Shown piece after piece: positions 14,794-24,324 of a DNA stretch of 64,000 nt (positions are counted from its first letter, which is position 1; every line of letters starts with the position of its first letter). The notes beneath the pieces were generated by a model. The model was not told the DNA's origin. It saw nothing but the letters and a program-made list of their open reading frames with translations, and ran no database searches. Where the stretch lies: assembly GCF_007004625.1 (NCBI RefSeq), contig NZ_VIFV01000003.1:124001-188000 (forward strand), written 5' to 3'. The DNA is from Planococcus salinarum (GTDB lineage Bacteria > Bacillota > Bacilli > Bacillales_A > Planococcaceae). The position numbers and the translations under genes are program-made.

Positions 14794-14928
14794 ATGTTGT
14801 TTAATGATAAAGTAGTCATTGTTACTGGTGGAGGAACGGGAATTGGTAAGGCGACTTGGAATATCGAGTCAGCTCAAAAGAACAATTGTGAATTATCATG
14901 GCCTTTGTGCAAGGCACCCAATTATTAG
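14794..14928 (+). pseudogene. Remnant of a short-chain dehydrogenase gene
   Basis: After AAGGAGG the ATG opens MLFNDKVVIVTGGGTGIGKAT, the classic first strand and T-G-x-x-x-G-I-G cofactor loop of an SDR. Homology then breaks off into unrelated sequence and a stop at 14928. Catalytic Ser-Tyr-Lys are absent. A further 3' fragment near 15010-15045 (EIPVIVAEWPKQ) ends in a stop and may come from another lost gene. Confidence 0.75.
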
Positions 14929-15097
14929 CCAGGTCTTTAAATAACCTTCAGTATTATGACATGATGGTCCAAAATCTGCTTAAAAACTTAAACATTTTTA
15001 CAAGTCCGAAATCCCAGTGATAGTTGCAGAATGGCCAAAACAATAAAAATTTCTTTTAAATATTACAATGAATTGAAAAAAACAGTTGGAAGGAGCA

Positions 15098-16213
15098 ATG
15101 AATGTGAAGCATCCTATAGTTATTATCGGCGCTGGTTTAAGCGGCCTCCATACAGCCTCATTACTTACGGAACAGGGTATTGCCTGTCGAGTTTTGGAAG
15201 CAAGAGATCGGATAGGGGGAAGAGTTTTAAGTATAGACGATCCCGACAGAGCAGAATCGAAACAATTTGATTTGGGACCGACCTGGTTTTGGCCGCAATA
15301 CGAGAAGATAATCGGTGGCCTTGTCGACCGTCTGAATCTGGAGACGTTTGATCAATACACTGATGGCGCCATGGTTTCAGAGCGAAGCCTAAATGGACCA
15401 TTACAACGTTTAGTTTTGCCTGAAGGCTCCATGGAAAGATCCAGGCGATTTACTGGAGGTGTCCAATCCCTAATTGATGCTGTTGAGAAGACGCTTCAGC
15501 CAGGTACAGTCGAATTAGGGAAGCGCGTTACAGCCATTCGGTTAGACCAAGCTGGCGCTATTAGAATTGAAACAAAGCTTATTAATGGAAAAAAAGAAGA
15601 AGTTTCTGCAAGTGCTGTCATTTTAGCTTTGCCACCCCGGATTGTAGCCCAACACATTGAATTCTCGCCTTCGCTGCCTGCAGAAGTAATGACGGATTTA
15701 CATAATAAGCCTACTTGGATGGCCGGCCAGGCGAAGGTAGTTGCTGTTTATGAACGTCCTTTTTGGAGAGATGCTGGACTTTCCGGCTTTGCAACGAGCT
15801 GGGTCGGTCCTTTGCAGGAAATTCACGATGCTTCTCCTGTTCAAGGACCAGGAGCACTATTCGGTTTCTTTGGCATGCAGGCAGCTATGCGCCATGAGCT
15901 TGGAGAGGATGAACTTAAAGGAATGGTCATTGAACAATTGGTACGTCTTTTTGGACCCGATGCCAAAAATGTACGTTCGATTTTTTACAAGGACTGGTCC
16001 AGTGATGCTGAGACGGCTGTGAAGGATGACTCTATTCCGCTGAGGGATTTTCCGGCATATGGGAAGCCGCCGCAAGCGGGAATATGGGAAGACAAAATTC
16101 TATTTGCCGGCACTGAATCGAGCCCGCAGTTCGGCGGACACCTTGAAGGTGCAATTTACTCGGCTGAACAAGCAGTTGTAAGAATCACTGAATTAAAAAA
16201 CAAAGTGCTTTAA
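15098..16213 (+). CDS. FAD-dependent amine oxidase
   Basis: This 371-residue flavoprotein belongs to the amino-oxidase/monoamine-oxidase family. The N-terminal dinucleotide-binding motif IVIIGAGLSGLHTASLL (about 7-23) is followed by VLEARDRIGGRV, a substrate-domain middle section (LDLGPTWFWP-type block seen as FDLGPTWFWP) and the C-terminal FAD-contacting FAGTESSPQFGGHLEGAIYSAEQA. It likely oxidises an unknown amine to an imine with H2O2 release. The ATG at 15098 is only 2 nt after AGGAG, whereas GTG 15104 is 8 nt away and may be the real start. It is shorter than animal MAO (about 520 residues) and a little shorter than most bacterial members. Confidence 0.85.
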   Translation: MNVKHPIVIIGAGLSGLHTASLLTEQGIACRVLEARDRIGGRVLSIDDPDRAESKQFDLGPTWFWPQYEKIIGGLVDRLNLETFDQYTDGAMVSERSLNGPLQRLVLPEGSMERSRRFTGGVQSLIDAVEKTLQPGTVELGKRVTAIRLDQAGAIRIETKLINGKKEEVSASAVILALPPRIVAQHIEFSPSLPAEVMTDLHNKPTWMAGQAKVVAVYERPFWRDAGLSGFATSWVGPLQEIHDASPVQGPGALFGFFGMQAAMRHELGEDELKGMVIEQLVRLFGPDAKNVRSIFYKDWSSDAETAVKDDSIPLRDFPAYGKPPQAGIWEDKILFAGTESSPQFGGHLEGAIYSAEQAVVRITELKNKVL

Positions 16214-16379
16214 AATAAACCCGACAGTCCTGTTATAAAAAATTAATAGCAGATTTTTATGTCATGTTTTAATAACTCGGTATAAATTTACAATTCTGCT
16301 TAGTGAATATCATGCCGACAATTTTTGTGGATAAGCTTATACGCAGGTTAGATAGATGTTAGTTAGGCTGTTAACAAAA

Positions 16380-16418
16380 CCGTAAAGAATCGAAATCGAT
16401 TCTTTACGGCTTTTTTTG
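16380..16418 (+). terminator. Strong terminator
   Basis: CCGTAAAGAATCG and CGATTCTTTACGG form a perfect 13-bp stem with a 4-nt loop, followed by CTTTTTTT. Confidence 0.9.
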
Positions 16419-16532
16419 GTATATTTTTTAAAGGAAGGTTAGTTTGAATAAAACAAAATATCAACATTAAGATTTATTGCATTCATTTTTCAAGAAAAGC
16501 CTTTTTAGCGAATGGATTTTAAGCAGCTGTCA

Positions 16533-16856
16533 TTATCCGATGAAATACTCCCTGTAAAAGAAGAATGTCAGAATGAGTGCAAACAGAAAATAAGCAAGAG
16601 AACCGAAAAAGACAAAAGAAGTACGTGCTGCTTTATTTGTAAATGGCATTCGAATGCCGGTTTCACCTCGTGTTTGCATATCTGATTGCCGCACATAAGG
16701 GTTGGTTCCACCAGTGAAACTATGAGCAAAACCAACGCAGACCACTCCCAGCGGAATAGAAACGTCAATGAAATTCAGATTGAACAGAGAGGAGATCAAC
16801 CAATTTACTATTCCAAGAACCAGGACAGTTATAGTGAAAATAATTGCTTGCTTCAT
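16533..16856 (-). CDS. Small membrane protein, unidentified
   Basis: This 107-residue protein has an N-terminal hydrophobic segment (about 3-22), a possible second one (31-47) and a C-terminal one (80-100). The polar loop contains GGTNPYVRQSDMQTRGETGIRM. ATG 16856 follows AGGAGG at good distance on the minus strand. I do not recognise a family. It is isolated between two plus-strand genes. Confidence 0.6.
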   Translation of the reverse strand: MKQAIIFTITVLVLGIVNWLISSLFNLNFIDVSIPLGVVCVGFAHSFTGGTNPYVRQSDMQTRGETGIRMPFTNKAARTSFVFFGSLAYFLFALILTFFFYREYFIG

Positions 16857-17327
16857 CAGTTTTCCTCCTGGGGTTCTGAATTTCTATTGCCGAAAAAGGA
16901 GGAGCTATCGATAAAATGGTTGGGTTTATAAAAGTCTTCTTAAGTCTTTATGGTGATGGATAATAATAGTTTCAACTATTTGGAAATTAGAAGGCGTGCT
17001 GATATTCTCATTAAAGTCATAACACCGCCTGAGATTTTGGAGTGCAGCTCTCTTTCCGGGATAGTATAGTTTTAAAAATGAAATCGATATTGAAGTTAGA
17101 TCAAATTAAGATAAAAACTTAAACACTAAGCGCATATTGAGTGTGAAATTAGTGTAATATGATTCCTTAAGGAAATAGGAGGTAATTCTATTATCTGATA
17201 AGGAGTCACCGATCTAAGTTATTTACTATAGAGTTGTTGCATTCGTTTGAACCGTTTATTAATAATAATCGAATGGAATAATAATATAGTTGATTTATAC
17301 AATCACTGTACATAGGAGGATGATTTA
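16857..17327. other. Divergent intergenic region
   Basis: 470 bp with no convincing gene. It must carry the minus-strand promoter of the small membrane gene and the promoter of the aminotransferase. AATAGGAGG near 17174 could be a relict ribosome binding site with no frame behind it. Confidence 0.4.
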
Positions 17328-18530
17328 ATGATTCATAAATTTACCAGGAGAGCTAATATGATGAAACCCTCGGATATGCGAATCATCTTAACAGCCGCAG
17401 AACAACCAGATTTGATATCTTTCGCTGGCGGTCTGCCAGCTCCTGAACTTTTCCCTGTTGAGGCACTGAAAAAAGCAAGTGAAGCTGTTTTTACTGAAGA
17501 TGGACCGGTTTCCCTTCAATACAGTCCTACTGAGGGTTACAGCCCACTCCGCAGCAAAACCCTCGAGCGAATGGAAGAAATCGGCATACAGGCGAATCTG
17601 GATCAAGTTATGATTACGTCAGGTTCCCAGCAGGCGATTGATCTGACGGGGCGCCTGCTTCTTGAGGAGGGCGATACGGTCATATGTGAAAGCCCGACTT
17701 ATCTGGCTGCGCTTAACGTTTTCAACATCTGCAACGCCAATATTGTAGACGTCGAGATGGATGAAAACGGCATGCTCATGGAAGTGTTGGAACAACAGCT
17801 TCAGGAGAATCCAGATGCGAAATTTATCTATACCATTCCCGATTTCCAGAACCCGACCGGCCGCACGCTCAGTCTGGAAAGAAGAAAACGAATGCTGGAG
17901 CTGGCTCAACAATACGACGTACTTATTCTGGAAGATAATCCGTATGGCGCCATCCGCTTTTCCGGAACACCAATCTTGCCAATCAAGCATTTTGATACAG
18001 AAGGCCGTGTCATTTATATGAGTTCTTTTTCTAAGATACTGGCACCGGGGCTTCGGCTTGGCTGGATTTGTGCGGATGAAGTGGTAATTGAAAAGTATAG
18101 GGCATTCAAGGAATCAGCAGATATGCATTCCGATGGCTTTGCACAACGGCTTACCTCAAAGTATATGGAACAGAACGACATCAATGAGCATATCAAAAAG
18201 GTAAACACCGCTTATCTTGACAGATGCAACACAATGTATTCATGCGTAAGCCAATACTTCCCTGAAGCTGTTACCTGCGTGAAACCGGAAGGCGGACTGT
18301 TTATATGGGTGGAACTTCCCGACACCATTGATGCCAGAAAGATCTCGGTAGCGTGCCTTGAACAGGGTGTGGCTGTGCTTCCTGGAGAGGCATTTTTCGC
18401 AACCGAGTCACAAAGCAATGCACTTCGCCTAAATTTTTCAAATGCTTCTGAAGAGCGGATTATTGAAGGCATGAAGCGTATCGGGGAAGTACTTCATCTG
18501 GAATTAAGAACAGAAGCAGCGGTGAAGTAA
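17328..18530 (+). CDS. PLP-dependent class I/II aminotransferase (2-aminoadipate aminotransferase type)
   Basis: This 400-residue fold-type-I enzyme resembles the Aro8/LysN group. ISFAGGLPAPELFP (about 25-38) and YSPTEGYSPLR bracket the substrate entrance. ITSGSQQAIDL holds the PLP-phosphate loop. TIPDFQNPTGRTLS has the conserved Asn, ILEDNPYGAIRF the Asp/Tyr pair that contacts PLP, and YMSSFSKILAPGLRLGW the Schiff-base Lys. The C-terminal LRLNFSNASEE carries the carboxylate-binding Arg. It would transfer amino groups from an aromatic, branched or aminoadipate-type donor to 2-oxoglutarate; the precise substrate is not evident. Start ATG 17328 follows AGGAGG. It is monocistronic. Confidence 0.88.
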   Translation: MIHKFTRRANMMKPSDMRIILTAAEQPDLISFAGGLPAPELFPVEALKKASEAVFTEDGPVSLQYSPTEGYSPLRSKTLERMEEIGIQANLDQVMITSGSQQAIDLTGRLLLEEGDTVICESPTYLAALNVFNICNANIVDVEMDENGMLMEVLEQQLQENPDAKFIYTIPDFQNPTGRTLSLERRKRMLELAQQYDVLILEDNPYGAIRFSGTPILPIKHFDTEGRVIYMSSFSKILAPGLRLGWICADEVVIEKYRAFKESADMHSDGFAQRLTSKYMEQNDINEHIKKVNTAYLDRCNTMYSCVSQYFPEAVTCVKPEGGLFIWVELPDTIDARKISVACLEQGVAVLPGEAFFATESQSNALRLNFSNASEERIIEGMKRIGEVLHLELRTEAAVK

Positions 18531-18917
18531 TCCGTTAATTGCCTTTCCTGAAAGCTATAAATAGTGTGAAATATGTAGGTGGATTATTCTATATAGAAAT
18601 TTTAAAGTGTGAAAAAGAGGGGTGAGTTTAAGATACGCAACAGATCCCAACTTATTTAATATAATGGTGGAAGTGTATTGCAGCATAAAGCGCGCTACTC
18701 TTCCTTTTTTCTTAGAAAGCGTATTTTTAAAATATGAAAGCACTTCTGGATCAGTTCCTGATTAATCCACACATCATTTGTAGCTGGAGTGATGGTGATT
18801 GTCTCTTCGTTACATTCATAATTGGCAATATCCAATTTCACTTCAACAGATTGTTATGCGTCTTCTTTCACAATGAAAATCCTTGTCGTAATATGAAGTG
18901 GAAGGGAGGACGCGGAT
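18531..18917. other. Intergenic region
   Basis: No convincing gene. The plus frame at 18734-18928 has no binding site and overlaps the EamA start; it is regarded as chance. A GGGAGG just before 18918 serves the next gene. Confidence 0.4.
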
Positions 18918-19811
18918 TTGAAAAATAAGTTAATTTTTGCACTTCTCATCGTAACGACGACCAGTTTGATGGGGTCTTCCTTTGCAGTAGGGAAAATTGG
19001 CTTGTCCTATTTTTCCCCATTGTTGCTTGTCGGTCTGCGTTTTACTATGGCTGGAATTTTAATGGCAGCTTTTGTCTTATTATTTAAAAGGTCACATCCA
19101 AGAAATGCAGCGGACTGGCTTCGGATGGCCACAGTAGGGGCTGTCCAAACGGCGGGGGTGATGGGAGCAATCTTTCTGAGTTTGCGTACAATCACTGCGG
19201 GTGAGTCTGCAATTTTGACTTTTACAAACCCGCTGCTTGTGGTCATTTTCGGCACATTGCTGATGGGGATCCATTACCGGCCGGTTCAGTGGGGAGGGGT
19301 TCTGGTAGGCTTTGCAGGAGTGTTTATTACGATGGGAAGCCATTTGAATCTGGAGGTAGGAACTCTTCTCGGATTTCTCAGTGCAATATCGTGGGCAATC
19401 GGCACATTGCTGATTAAGAAATGGGGCGAGTTGTTCGATACGTGGGTATTAACGGCTTATCAGATGTTGTTCGGCGGTTTGATCTTACTGGCAGGCAGTG
19501 CATTACTGGAAGATTCTATGCTGGTGATTAATACGGCTTCAATATCCATTCTAATATGGCTCACAATTCCCGCTTCCATCGTTCAATTTGCCATTTGGTT
19601 TTTCCTGCTGAAAAAAGAACATCCCGGAAAAGTCAGTGCATTTTTGTTTCTCGCGCCATTTTTCGGTGTAATATCGGGTTGGTTATTGCTGGATGAACAA
19701 GTGGGGTGGTCACTGGCAATTGGAGGGGCGCTGATTTTCTCAGGCATTTTCCTGGTTAACTGGCCCGAAAAACCGTCGAAACAGGAACTGCCGGAAAAAG
19801 TTCTGCCCTAG
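18918..19811 (+). CDS. EamA/DMT-family membrane transporter
   Basis: This 297-residue protein has ten hydrophobic segments arranged as two tandem EamA repeats (residues about 7-135 and 150-280). The first contains VGLRFTMAGILMAAFVLL and the second AYQMLFGGLILLAGSALL, with the typical LFLAPFFGVISGWLLLDE near 245. Members export amino acids, metabolites or dyes using ion gradients; the substrate here is unknown. The start codon is TTG 18918, seven nt after GGGAGGAC. It appears intact. Confidence 0.85.
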   Translation: MKNKLIFALLIVTTTSLMGSSFAVGKIGLSYFSPLLLVGLRFTMAGILMAAFVLLFKRSHPRNAADWLRMATVGAVQTAGVMGAIFLSLRTITAGESAILTFTNPLLVVIFGTLLMGIHYRPVQWGGVLVGFAGVFITMGSHLNLEVGTLLGFLSAISWAIGTLLIKKWGELFDTWVLTAYQMLFGGLILLAGSALLEDSMLVINTASISILIWLTIPASIVQFAIWFFLLKKEHPGKVSAFLFLAPFFGVISGWLLLDEQVGWSLAIGGALIFSGIFLVNWPEKPSKQELPEKVLP

Positions 19812-19966
19812 AGAAAAATGGGGAAATTCAGGTATGATTACTTTAATACAGATAGCTTACTTGCCATAGCCTGACCAAGTTAACCTGGTTGGTATGCAAG
19901 TTATTTAAGGTGAATTATTAGATATGGATAATTGTAAGGGGATAGATTAGGGTAGGAGGCTCTTAT

Positions 19967-20248
19967 GTGAAAAGAATTATACTCGGAATCGTAATTTTTG
20001 TTATAGTAACTGTTTTGTTCGTGCTGCAAAATGATTTGGAAATCGCGATGAATGTGACCGGAATAATAGGGCTTGTCGGCATTTTAATCGGAGGTTTCTT
20101 AAAAACGGGTTTCATCAGCTCCTCTGCGCCAGTACTGGGAAATTTAGCCGTTATAAAATTAGATAACGCAATCAATGTATCAAACACTATCTTACTGATT
20201 GCTTTACCTAATTTTATCGGGGCCATCTTGTTGTATTTTATAATATAG
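19967..20248 (+). CDS. Small membrane protein, DUF5316-like
   Basis: This 93-residue protein starts with GTG 19967, eight nt after TAGGAGG. Three hydrophobic segments (about 3-20, 28-47 and 72-92) and the IGLVGILIGGFLKTGFISS centre with ALPNFIGAILLYF at the end resemble what I remember of the DUF5316 family; this was not searched. Function unknown. Confidence 0.6.
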   Translation: MKRIILGIVIFVIVTVLFVLQNDLEIAMNVTGIIGLVGILIGGFLKTGFISSSAPVLGNLAVIKLDNAINVSNTILLIALPNFIGAILLYFII

Positions 20249-20278
20249 TGATTTATAAAAATGATTATTGTGTAGTGC

Positions 20279-20313
20279 ACCGGAAACTTAGCAATTAAGT
20301 TTCTGGTTTTTTT
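20279..20313 (+). terminator. Rho-independent terminator
   Basis: ACCGGAAACTT and AAGTTTCTGGT pair around a short loop, followed by T7. Confidence 0.8.
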
Positions 20314-20595
20314 GAACTTATATTTTTAACGGATAGTTAATTATTGTGTAAATTTTTGAATTATGAATTTTGCGAATAACCCGTAATCTCAGCTTTGCGA
20401 GTAATGCCAGATAGGTAATTGAAGAATATTTATAGGATGTATTTCGTATTGTTTCGATTTCTTGACTGACTCCCGTTCTTCATTATAAATTCCTCCCGAA
20501 AGTATTTTTCAGCTGCAGAACAGAACCTGAAATCAACAACTTTTTCATGTATGATGAGGAGAGAAGCTAGTCACTCAGCAGAAAGGATGATTCCA

Positions 20596-21927
20596 ATGGC
20601 AGTTACGCAACAGCAACTCAACGATTGGCAGCAGAAGTACCCTTTATTATCCGACGTGATGGATTTTCGGCCGGTGTTCTGGCTGAATCCAAGTCAAACG
20701 AAAACATCGGATATCGGGCAACTGGCTGTAACGAAAGAAGAAATGCAGGGAGCGGAGGAGCTATGGCAGCGGTTTGCGCCATTTTTGGCAATAGCGTTTC
20801 CTGAAACGGCAGAAGCTGGAGGAATCATCGAGTCACCATTGAAAGAAATCGAAAACACCAAAGACATTATCGAATCTTCTTACAGCACAACAATTCCCGG
20901 CAGGCTGTTTCTGAAATGTGACAACGAACTGGCGGTGGCGGGGTCGATCAAAGCACGCGGCGGCTTTTATGAAGTGCTGCACCATGCGGAGCAATTGGCG
21001 CTGGAGAATGGCATGATCACTGAAGGTGATGATTACAGCAAGTTTGCTTCCAGGGAATTTAAGGATTTCTTCAGCCAGTATTCCATAGGCGTGGGTTCGA
21101 CCGGCAATCTCGGGCTCAGCATCGGCATCATCAGTGCGGAGCTCGGATTTTCAGTGTCGGTTTATATGTCTGCGGATGCGAAGGCGTGGAAGAAAGATTT
21201 ACTCCGGTCCAAAGGCGCCATTGTCCACGAATTTGAAGGCGATTTTGGTGAAGCCATTCTCGAAGGACGCCAACAGACAAAAGAGAACCCGATGGCTTAT
21301 TTTGTCGATGATGAAAATTCGAAGCACCTGTTCCTCGGTTACAGTACCGCGGCTTTCCGGCTGAAAAAACAATTGGATGAGCTGGATATCAAAGTGGATG
21401 CCGAACATCCACTTGTCGTTTATTTGCCATGCGGTGTCGGCGGGTCGCCGGGTGGCATCACGTTCGGGCTCAAGGAGATTTACGGGGATGCCGTCCATTG
21501 TTTCTTTGTGGAACCGACCCATTCGCCGTCTGTCCTAATTGGCTTGATGACAGGTGAAAAGGAAAAAGTATGCGTCCAGGATTTCGGAATCGACAATTTG
21601 ACAGAAGGGGACGGTCTTGCCGTCGGCAGGCCATCGAGTTTCGCTTCGTCAATTAGTGAAAAACTGATCAGCGGCGTTTATACTCTTGAAGATGAGGAGT
21701 TATATCGCTTATTGGCGATTCTGGCCGATGGTGATGACATTTTTGTCGAGCCATCCGCCGCATCGTCTCTACTCGGACCGGTGAAGTTGAGCGAAGAGAA
21801 CTATTTGTCTTCCCTTGGCGTGGATCCCGAAAAGGCTGTGCACATTGCCTGGTCAACCGGCGGCGCATTGGTGCCTGAGGAACAGATGCAGGCGATGTAC
21901 CAAAGAGGCAAGAATTTACGAGAATAA
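20596..21927 (+). CDS. dsdA: D-serine ammonia-lyase (D-serine dehydratase)
   Basis: This 443-residue PLP enzyme deaminates D-serine to pyruvate and ammonia and so detoxifies D-serine. The PLP Lys lies in AVAGSIKARGGFYEVL (about 118-133). VGSTGNLGLSIGI contains the Asn-Leu-Gly loop, and YLPCGVGGSPGGITFGL is the glycine-rich PLP-phosphate loop. VDDENSKHLFLGYS is typical of DsdA rather than threonine synthase. ATG 20596 follows AAAGGATG. The longer frame from 20551 overlaps a sequence without a binding site. It has normal length for the family and sits alone with the small zinc-ribbon gene behind it. Confidence 0.9.
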   Translation: MAVTQQQLNDWQQKYPLLSDVMDFRPVFWLNPSQTKTSDIGQLAVTKEEMQGAEELWQRFAPFLAIAFPETAEAGGIIESPLKEIENTKDIIESSYSTTIPGRLFLKCDNELAVAGSIKARGGFYEVLHHAEQLALENGMITEGDDYSKFASREFKDFFSQYSIGVGSTGNLGLSIGIISAELGFSVSVYMSADAKAWKKDLLRSKGAIVHEFEGDFGEAILEGRQQTKENPMAYFVDDENSKHLFLGYSTAAFRLKKQLDELDIKVDAEHPLVVYLPCGVGGSPGGITFGLKEIYGDAVHCFFVEPTHSPSVLIGLMTGEKEKVCVQDFGIDNLTEGDGLAVGRPSSFASSISEKLISGVYTLEDEELYRLLAILADGDDIFVEPSAASSLLGPVKLSEENYLSSLGVDPEKAVHIAWSTGGALVPEEQMQAMYQRGKNLRE

Positions 21928-21960
21928 AGATTCATTTTCTTGAAGCAAGAAGGAGCCGGA

Positions 21961-22278
21961 ATGATGCAAAGATGTGCAGAGTGCAATCAACCTTTCAAAT
22001 GGAACCAGTTTTATAAGTCATTGTGGCTCGCTTTTCGGCCGGTGACGTGCCGGAATTGCGCAACGGTACATAAAGTTGCCAGTGCCTCCCGGTTGCTGGC
22101 GACTCTATTGTTGCTGGTGCCTGTGATTTATATAACGATCTTCATGCAGAACCTTGGACTGGGGGAAGTCGTGCTGCCGATAGCAGCTGTTGTTGCCCTG
22201 GTTTCACTTGGTTTACCGTTTCTTCTCAAGTATGAAAAAGCCAAATCAAGTATTGACACAAATAATGGAAATCGGTAA
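21961..22278 (+). CDS. Zinc-ribbon membrane protein (CXXC-x20-CXXC family)
   Basis: This 105-residue protein begins with a CAEC ... CRNC pair about 20 residues apart (residues 5-32), as in the TIGR04104-like cxxc_20_cxxc proteins. Two transmembrane segments follow (about 48-68 and 75-95) and then a polar tail. ATG 21961 follows AGGAG. Function unknown. It follows dsdA by 33 bp and may be co-transcribed with it. Confidence 0.65.
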   Translation: MMQRCAECNQPFKWNQFYKSLWLAFRPVTCRNCATVHKVASASRLLATLLLLVPVIYITIFMQNLGLGEVVLPIAAVVALVSLGLPFLLKYEKAKSSIDTNNGNR

Positions 22279-22324
22279 GATAACAAAAATACATAAAAAT
22301 TCTGGGAAGATAAGAGTAGGTATA

Positions 22325-22522
22325 TGGAGTGTCCAAGCGAGCCGGGGAGGGTGGGAGCCCGGTGGCCGAAGTTTACCGAACCGCATATCTGAGAAGCCGC
22401 CTGAACTTTGAGTAGGGCAGGTCGGCTGGCGCCGTTATCGTTTCAAGCAGGTCCGTTTATCGGGCAATCAGAGTGGTACCGCGGGAATCCCGTCTCTAAT
22501 TCACATTAGAGATGGGATTTTT
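22325..22522 (+). promoter_or_regulatory. T-box leader of argS (specifier CGC)
   Basis: The T-box sequence AGAGTGGTACCGCGGGA is at 22470-22486. The terminator AATCCCGTCTCTAAT / ATTAGAGATGGGATT plus T-run (22486-22522) is the alternative to the antiterminator. In stem I, GAAC-CGC-A at 22378-22385 has the form of a specifier loop, giving the arginine codon CGC (22382-22384). Uncharged tRNA-Arg should allow read-through into argS. Confidence 0.9.
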
Positions 22523-22551
22523 CTATTTCACCGGGAAAATGGAGGAGAGAA

Positions 22552-24246
22552 ATGATGGATTATAACAAGTTATTTGCCGAAGAAATTGCGGGAAAACTGG
22601 ATGGCAGCATGTCTGTGGAAAGCATAATGGGTTTAGTGGAAAAGCCGAAATTTGAAGGGCAGGGCGATTTGGCATTTCCCTGTTTTTCACTGGCGAAGAC
22701 CCAAGGAAAGGCACCGCATATCATTGCTGGCGAGCTGGCGGAGCGGATAACGCATCCTGTTTTCGAAAGAGTGGCTGCTGCAGGACCCTATGTGAATTGT
22801 TTTCTGAAGAAATCAGTCGTCAGCAACGAGACGCTGGAAACGATACTGGAAGTACAAGCGGATTATGGTGGGAGCAACATCGGGCAAGGCAAAAATATCA
22901 CCATCGACTTTTCATCCCCCAATATTGCAAAACCTTTTTCGATGGGCCATCTGAGATCGACGGTCATCGGGAATTCATTGGCGAAAATCGTTGAAAAAGT
23001 CGGATATAAAGCAGTTGGTATCAATCATCTGGGAGATTGGGGCACGCAGTTCGGAAAGTTGATCGTCGCGTACAAGAAATGGGGCGATGAAGCGGCAGTG
23101 AAAGAAAATCCAATTCCAGAATTATTGGCGTTGTATATTAAATTTCACCAGGAAGCTGAAGGTGACCCTGGCCTGGAAGACGAGGCCAGAAAGTGGTTTT
23201 GGCGACTGGAGAATGGCGACGGGGAAGCGGAAAAATTATGGACCTGGTTTAAAGAGGAATCGTTGCAGGAATTCAGCAAGATTTATGAACTGCTGGAAGT
23301 GGATATCGACTCGTATGCCGGTGAAGCCTTCTATAACGATAAGATGGCTGCGACCATCGAATTGCTGAAGACGAATGACTTGCTTACGGAATCTCAAGGC
23401 GCGGAAGTGGTTGATTTGACTGATGAAGGGCTTCCGCCGTTTCTGATCAGGAAAAGTGACGGCGCAACGCTTTACGGTACTCGGGATCTGACGGCCGCTT
23501 TGTACAGAAAAGAGCATTATCAGTTTGCGAAATCGCTGTACGTGGTCGGGCAGGAACAAACGCTGCATTTTAGGCAATTAAAGCTGACGCTGAAAAAGAT
23601 GGGATTTGACTGGTCGGATGAGATGGACCATATTTCATTCGGATTCATATTGAAAGACGGGAAAAAGATGTCGACCCGTAAAGGCAAAGTGGTTTTATTG
23701 GATCAGGTGTTAAAAGAAGTGATCGAGCTTGCGGAAAAAAATATAGAAGAACGGAATCCGGCACTGGCGAACAAAGCGGAAACCGCCCAAATGGTAGGTG
23801 TCGGTGCAGTGATCTTCCATGATCTGAAGACGGAACGGCAGAATAACGTCGAGTTTTCACTGGAAGCCATGCTGCGTTTTGAAGGTGTAACCGGGCCTTA
23901 TGTGCAGTATACCCATGCAAGGGCCTGCTCGATTCTGCGGAAATCGGGAATGGCGCCGGATGGTCTCGCGCCGGTTGGACTTGAGGACGTTCATAGCTGG
24001 GAAGTCATCAAGGATTTGCTGGCATTTCCGGAGACGATCCATAAAAGTTTTGAGCAAAGCGAACCATCGGTCATAGCCAGGTTTGCGATAGAGCTGGCAC
24101 AGGATTTCAATAAATATTACGGCCATGTGAAAGTGCTGGAGGACGACAAACAATTGGAAGGAAGGTTGGCTCTGGTTTTCGCCGTTACCGTGGTGCTGAA
24201 GGAAAGCCTCCGCTTGCTCGGAATCCATGCGCCGGTCGAAATGTGA
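22552..24246 (+). CDS. argS: Arginyl-tRNA synthetase
   Basis: The 564-residue class I synthetase charges tRNA-Arg. It has an N-terminal additional domain (1-110) and the catalytic start SSPNIAKPFSMGHLRSTVIG (about 120-139), in which the HIGH signature reads SMGH. The KMSKS loop is seen as DGKKMSTRKGKVV (about 368). The C-terminal DALR anticodon-binding domain (about 440-564) contains YVQYTHARACSILRK. The FSMGH variant is known from a second type of Bacillus ArgRS, so the strain may have another argS elsewhere. GGAGG precedes ATG 22552 (ATG 22555 is also possible). The T-box leader fits its role. Confidence 0.95.
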   Translation: MMDYNKLFAEEIAGKLDGSMSVESIMGLVEKPKFEGQGDLAFPCFSLAKTQGKAPHIIAGELAERITHPVFERVAAAGPYVNCFLKKSVVSNETLETILEVQADYGGSNIGQGKNITIDFSSPNIAKPFSMGHLRSTVIGNSLAKIVEKVGYKAVGINHLGDWGTQFGKLIVAYKKWGDEAAVKENPIPELLALYIKFHQEAEGDPGLEDEARKWFWRLENGDGEAEKLWTWFKEESLQEFSKIYELLEVDIDSYAGEAFYNDKMAATIELLKTNDLLTESQGAEVVDLTDEGLPPFLIRKSDGATLYGTRDLTAALYRKEHYQFAKSLYVVGQEQTLHFRQLKLTLKKMGFDWSDEMDHISFGFILKDGKKMSTRKGKVVLLDQVLKEVIELAEKNIEERNPALANKAETAQMVGVGAVIFHDLKTERQNNVEFSLEAMLRFEGVTGPYVQYTHARACSILRKSGMAPDGLAPVGLEDVHSWEVIKDLLAFPETIHKSFEQSEPSVIARFAIELAQDFNKYYGHVKVLEDDKQLEGRLALVFAVTVVLKESLRLLGIHAPVEM

Positions 24247-24324
24247 AATTTATCGGCTCTTGCAGGACACTTCCGCTTTCCCTCGAATACTATAGGCAAC
24301 CGAGGAAAATGAAAGGAGAAAACC

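Noticed and set aside
18734-18928. 64-codon open frame before the EamA gene
   Set aside because: It overlaps the transporter start, has no binding site and no recognisable domain.
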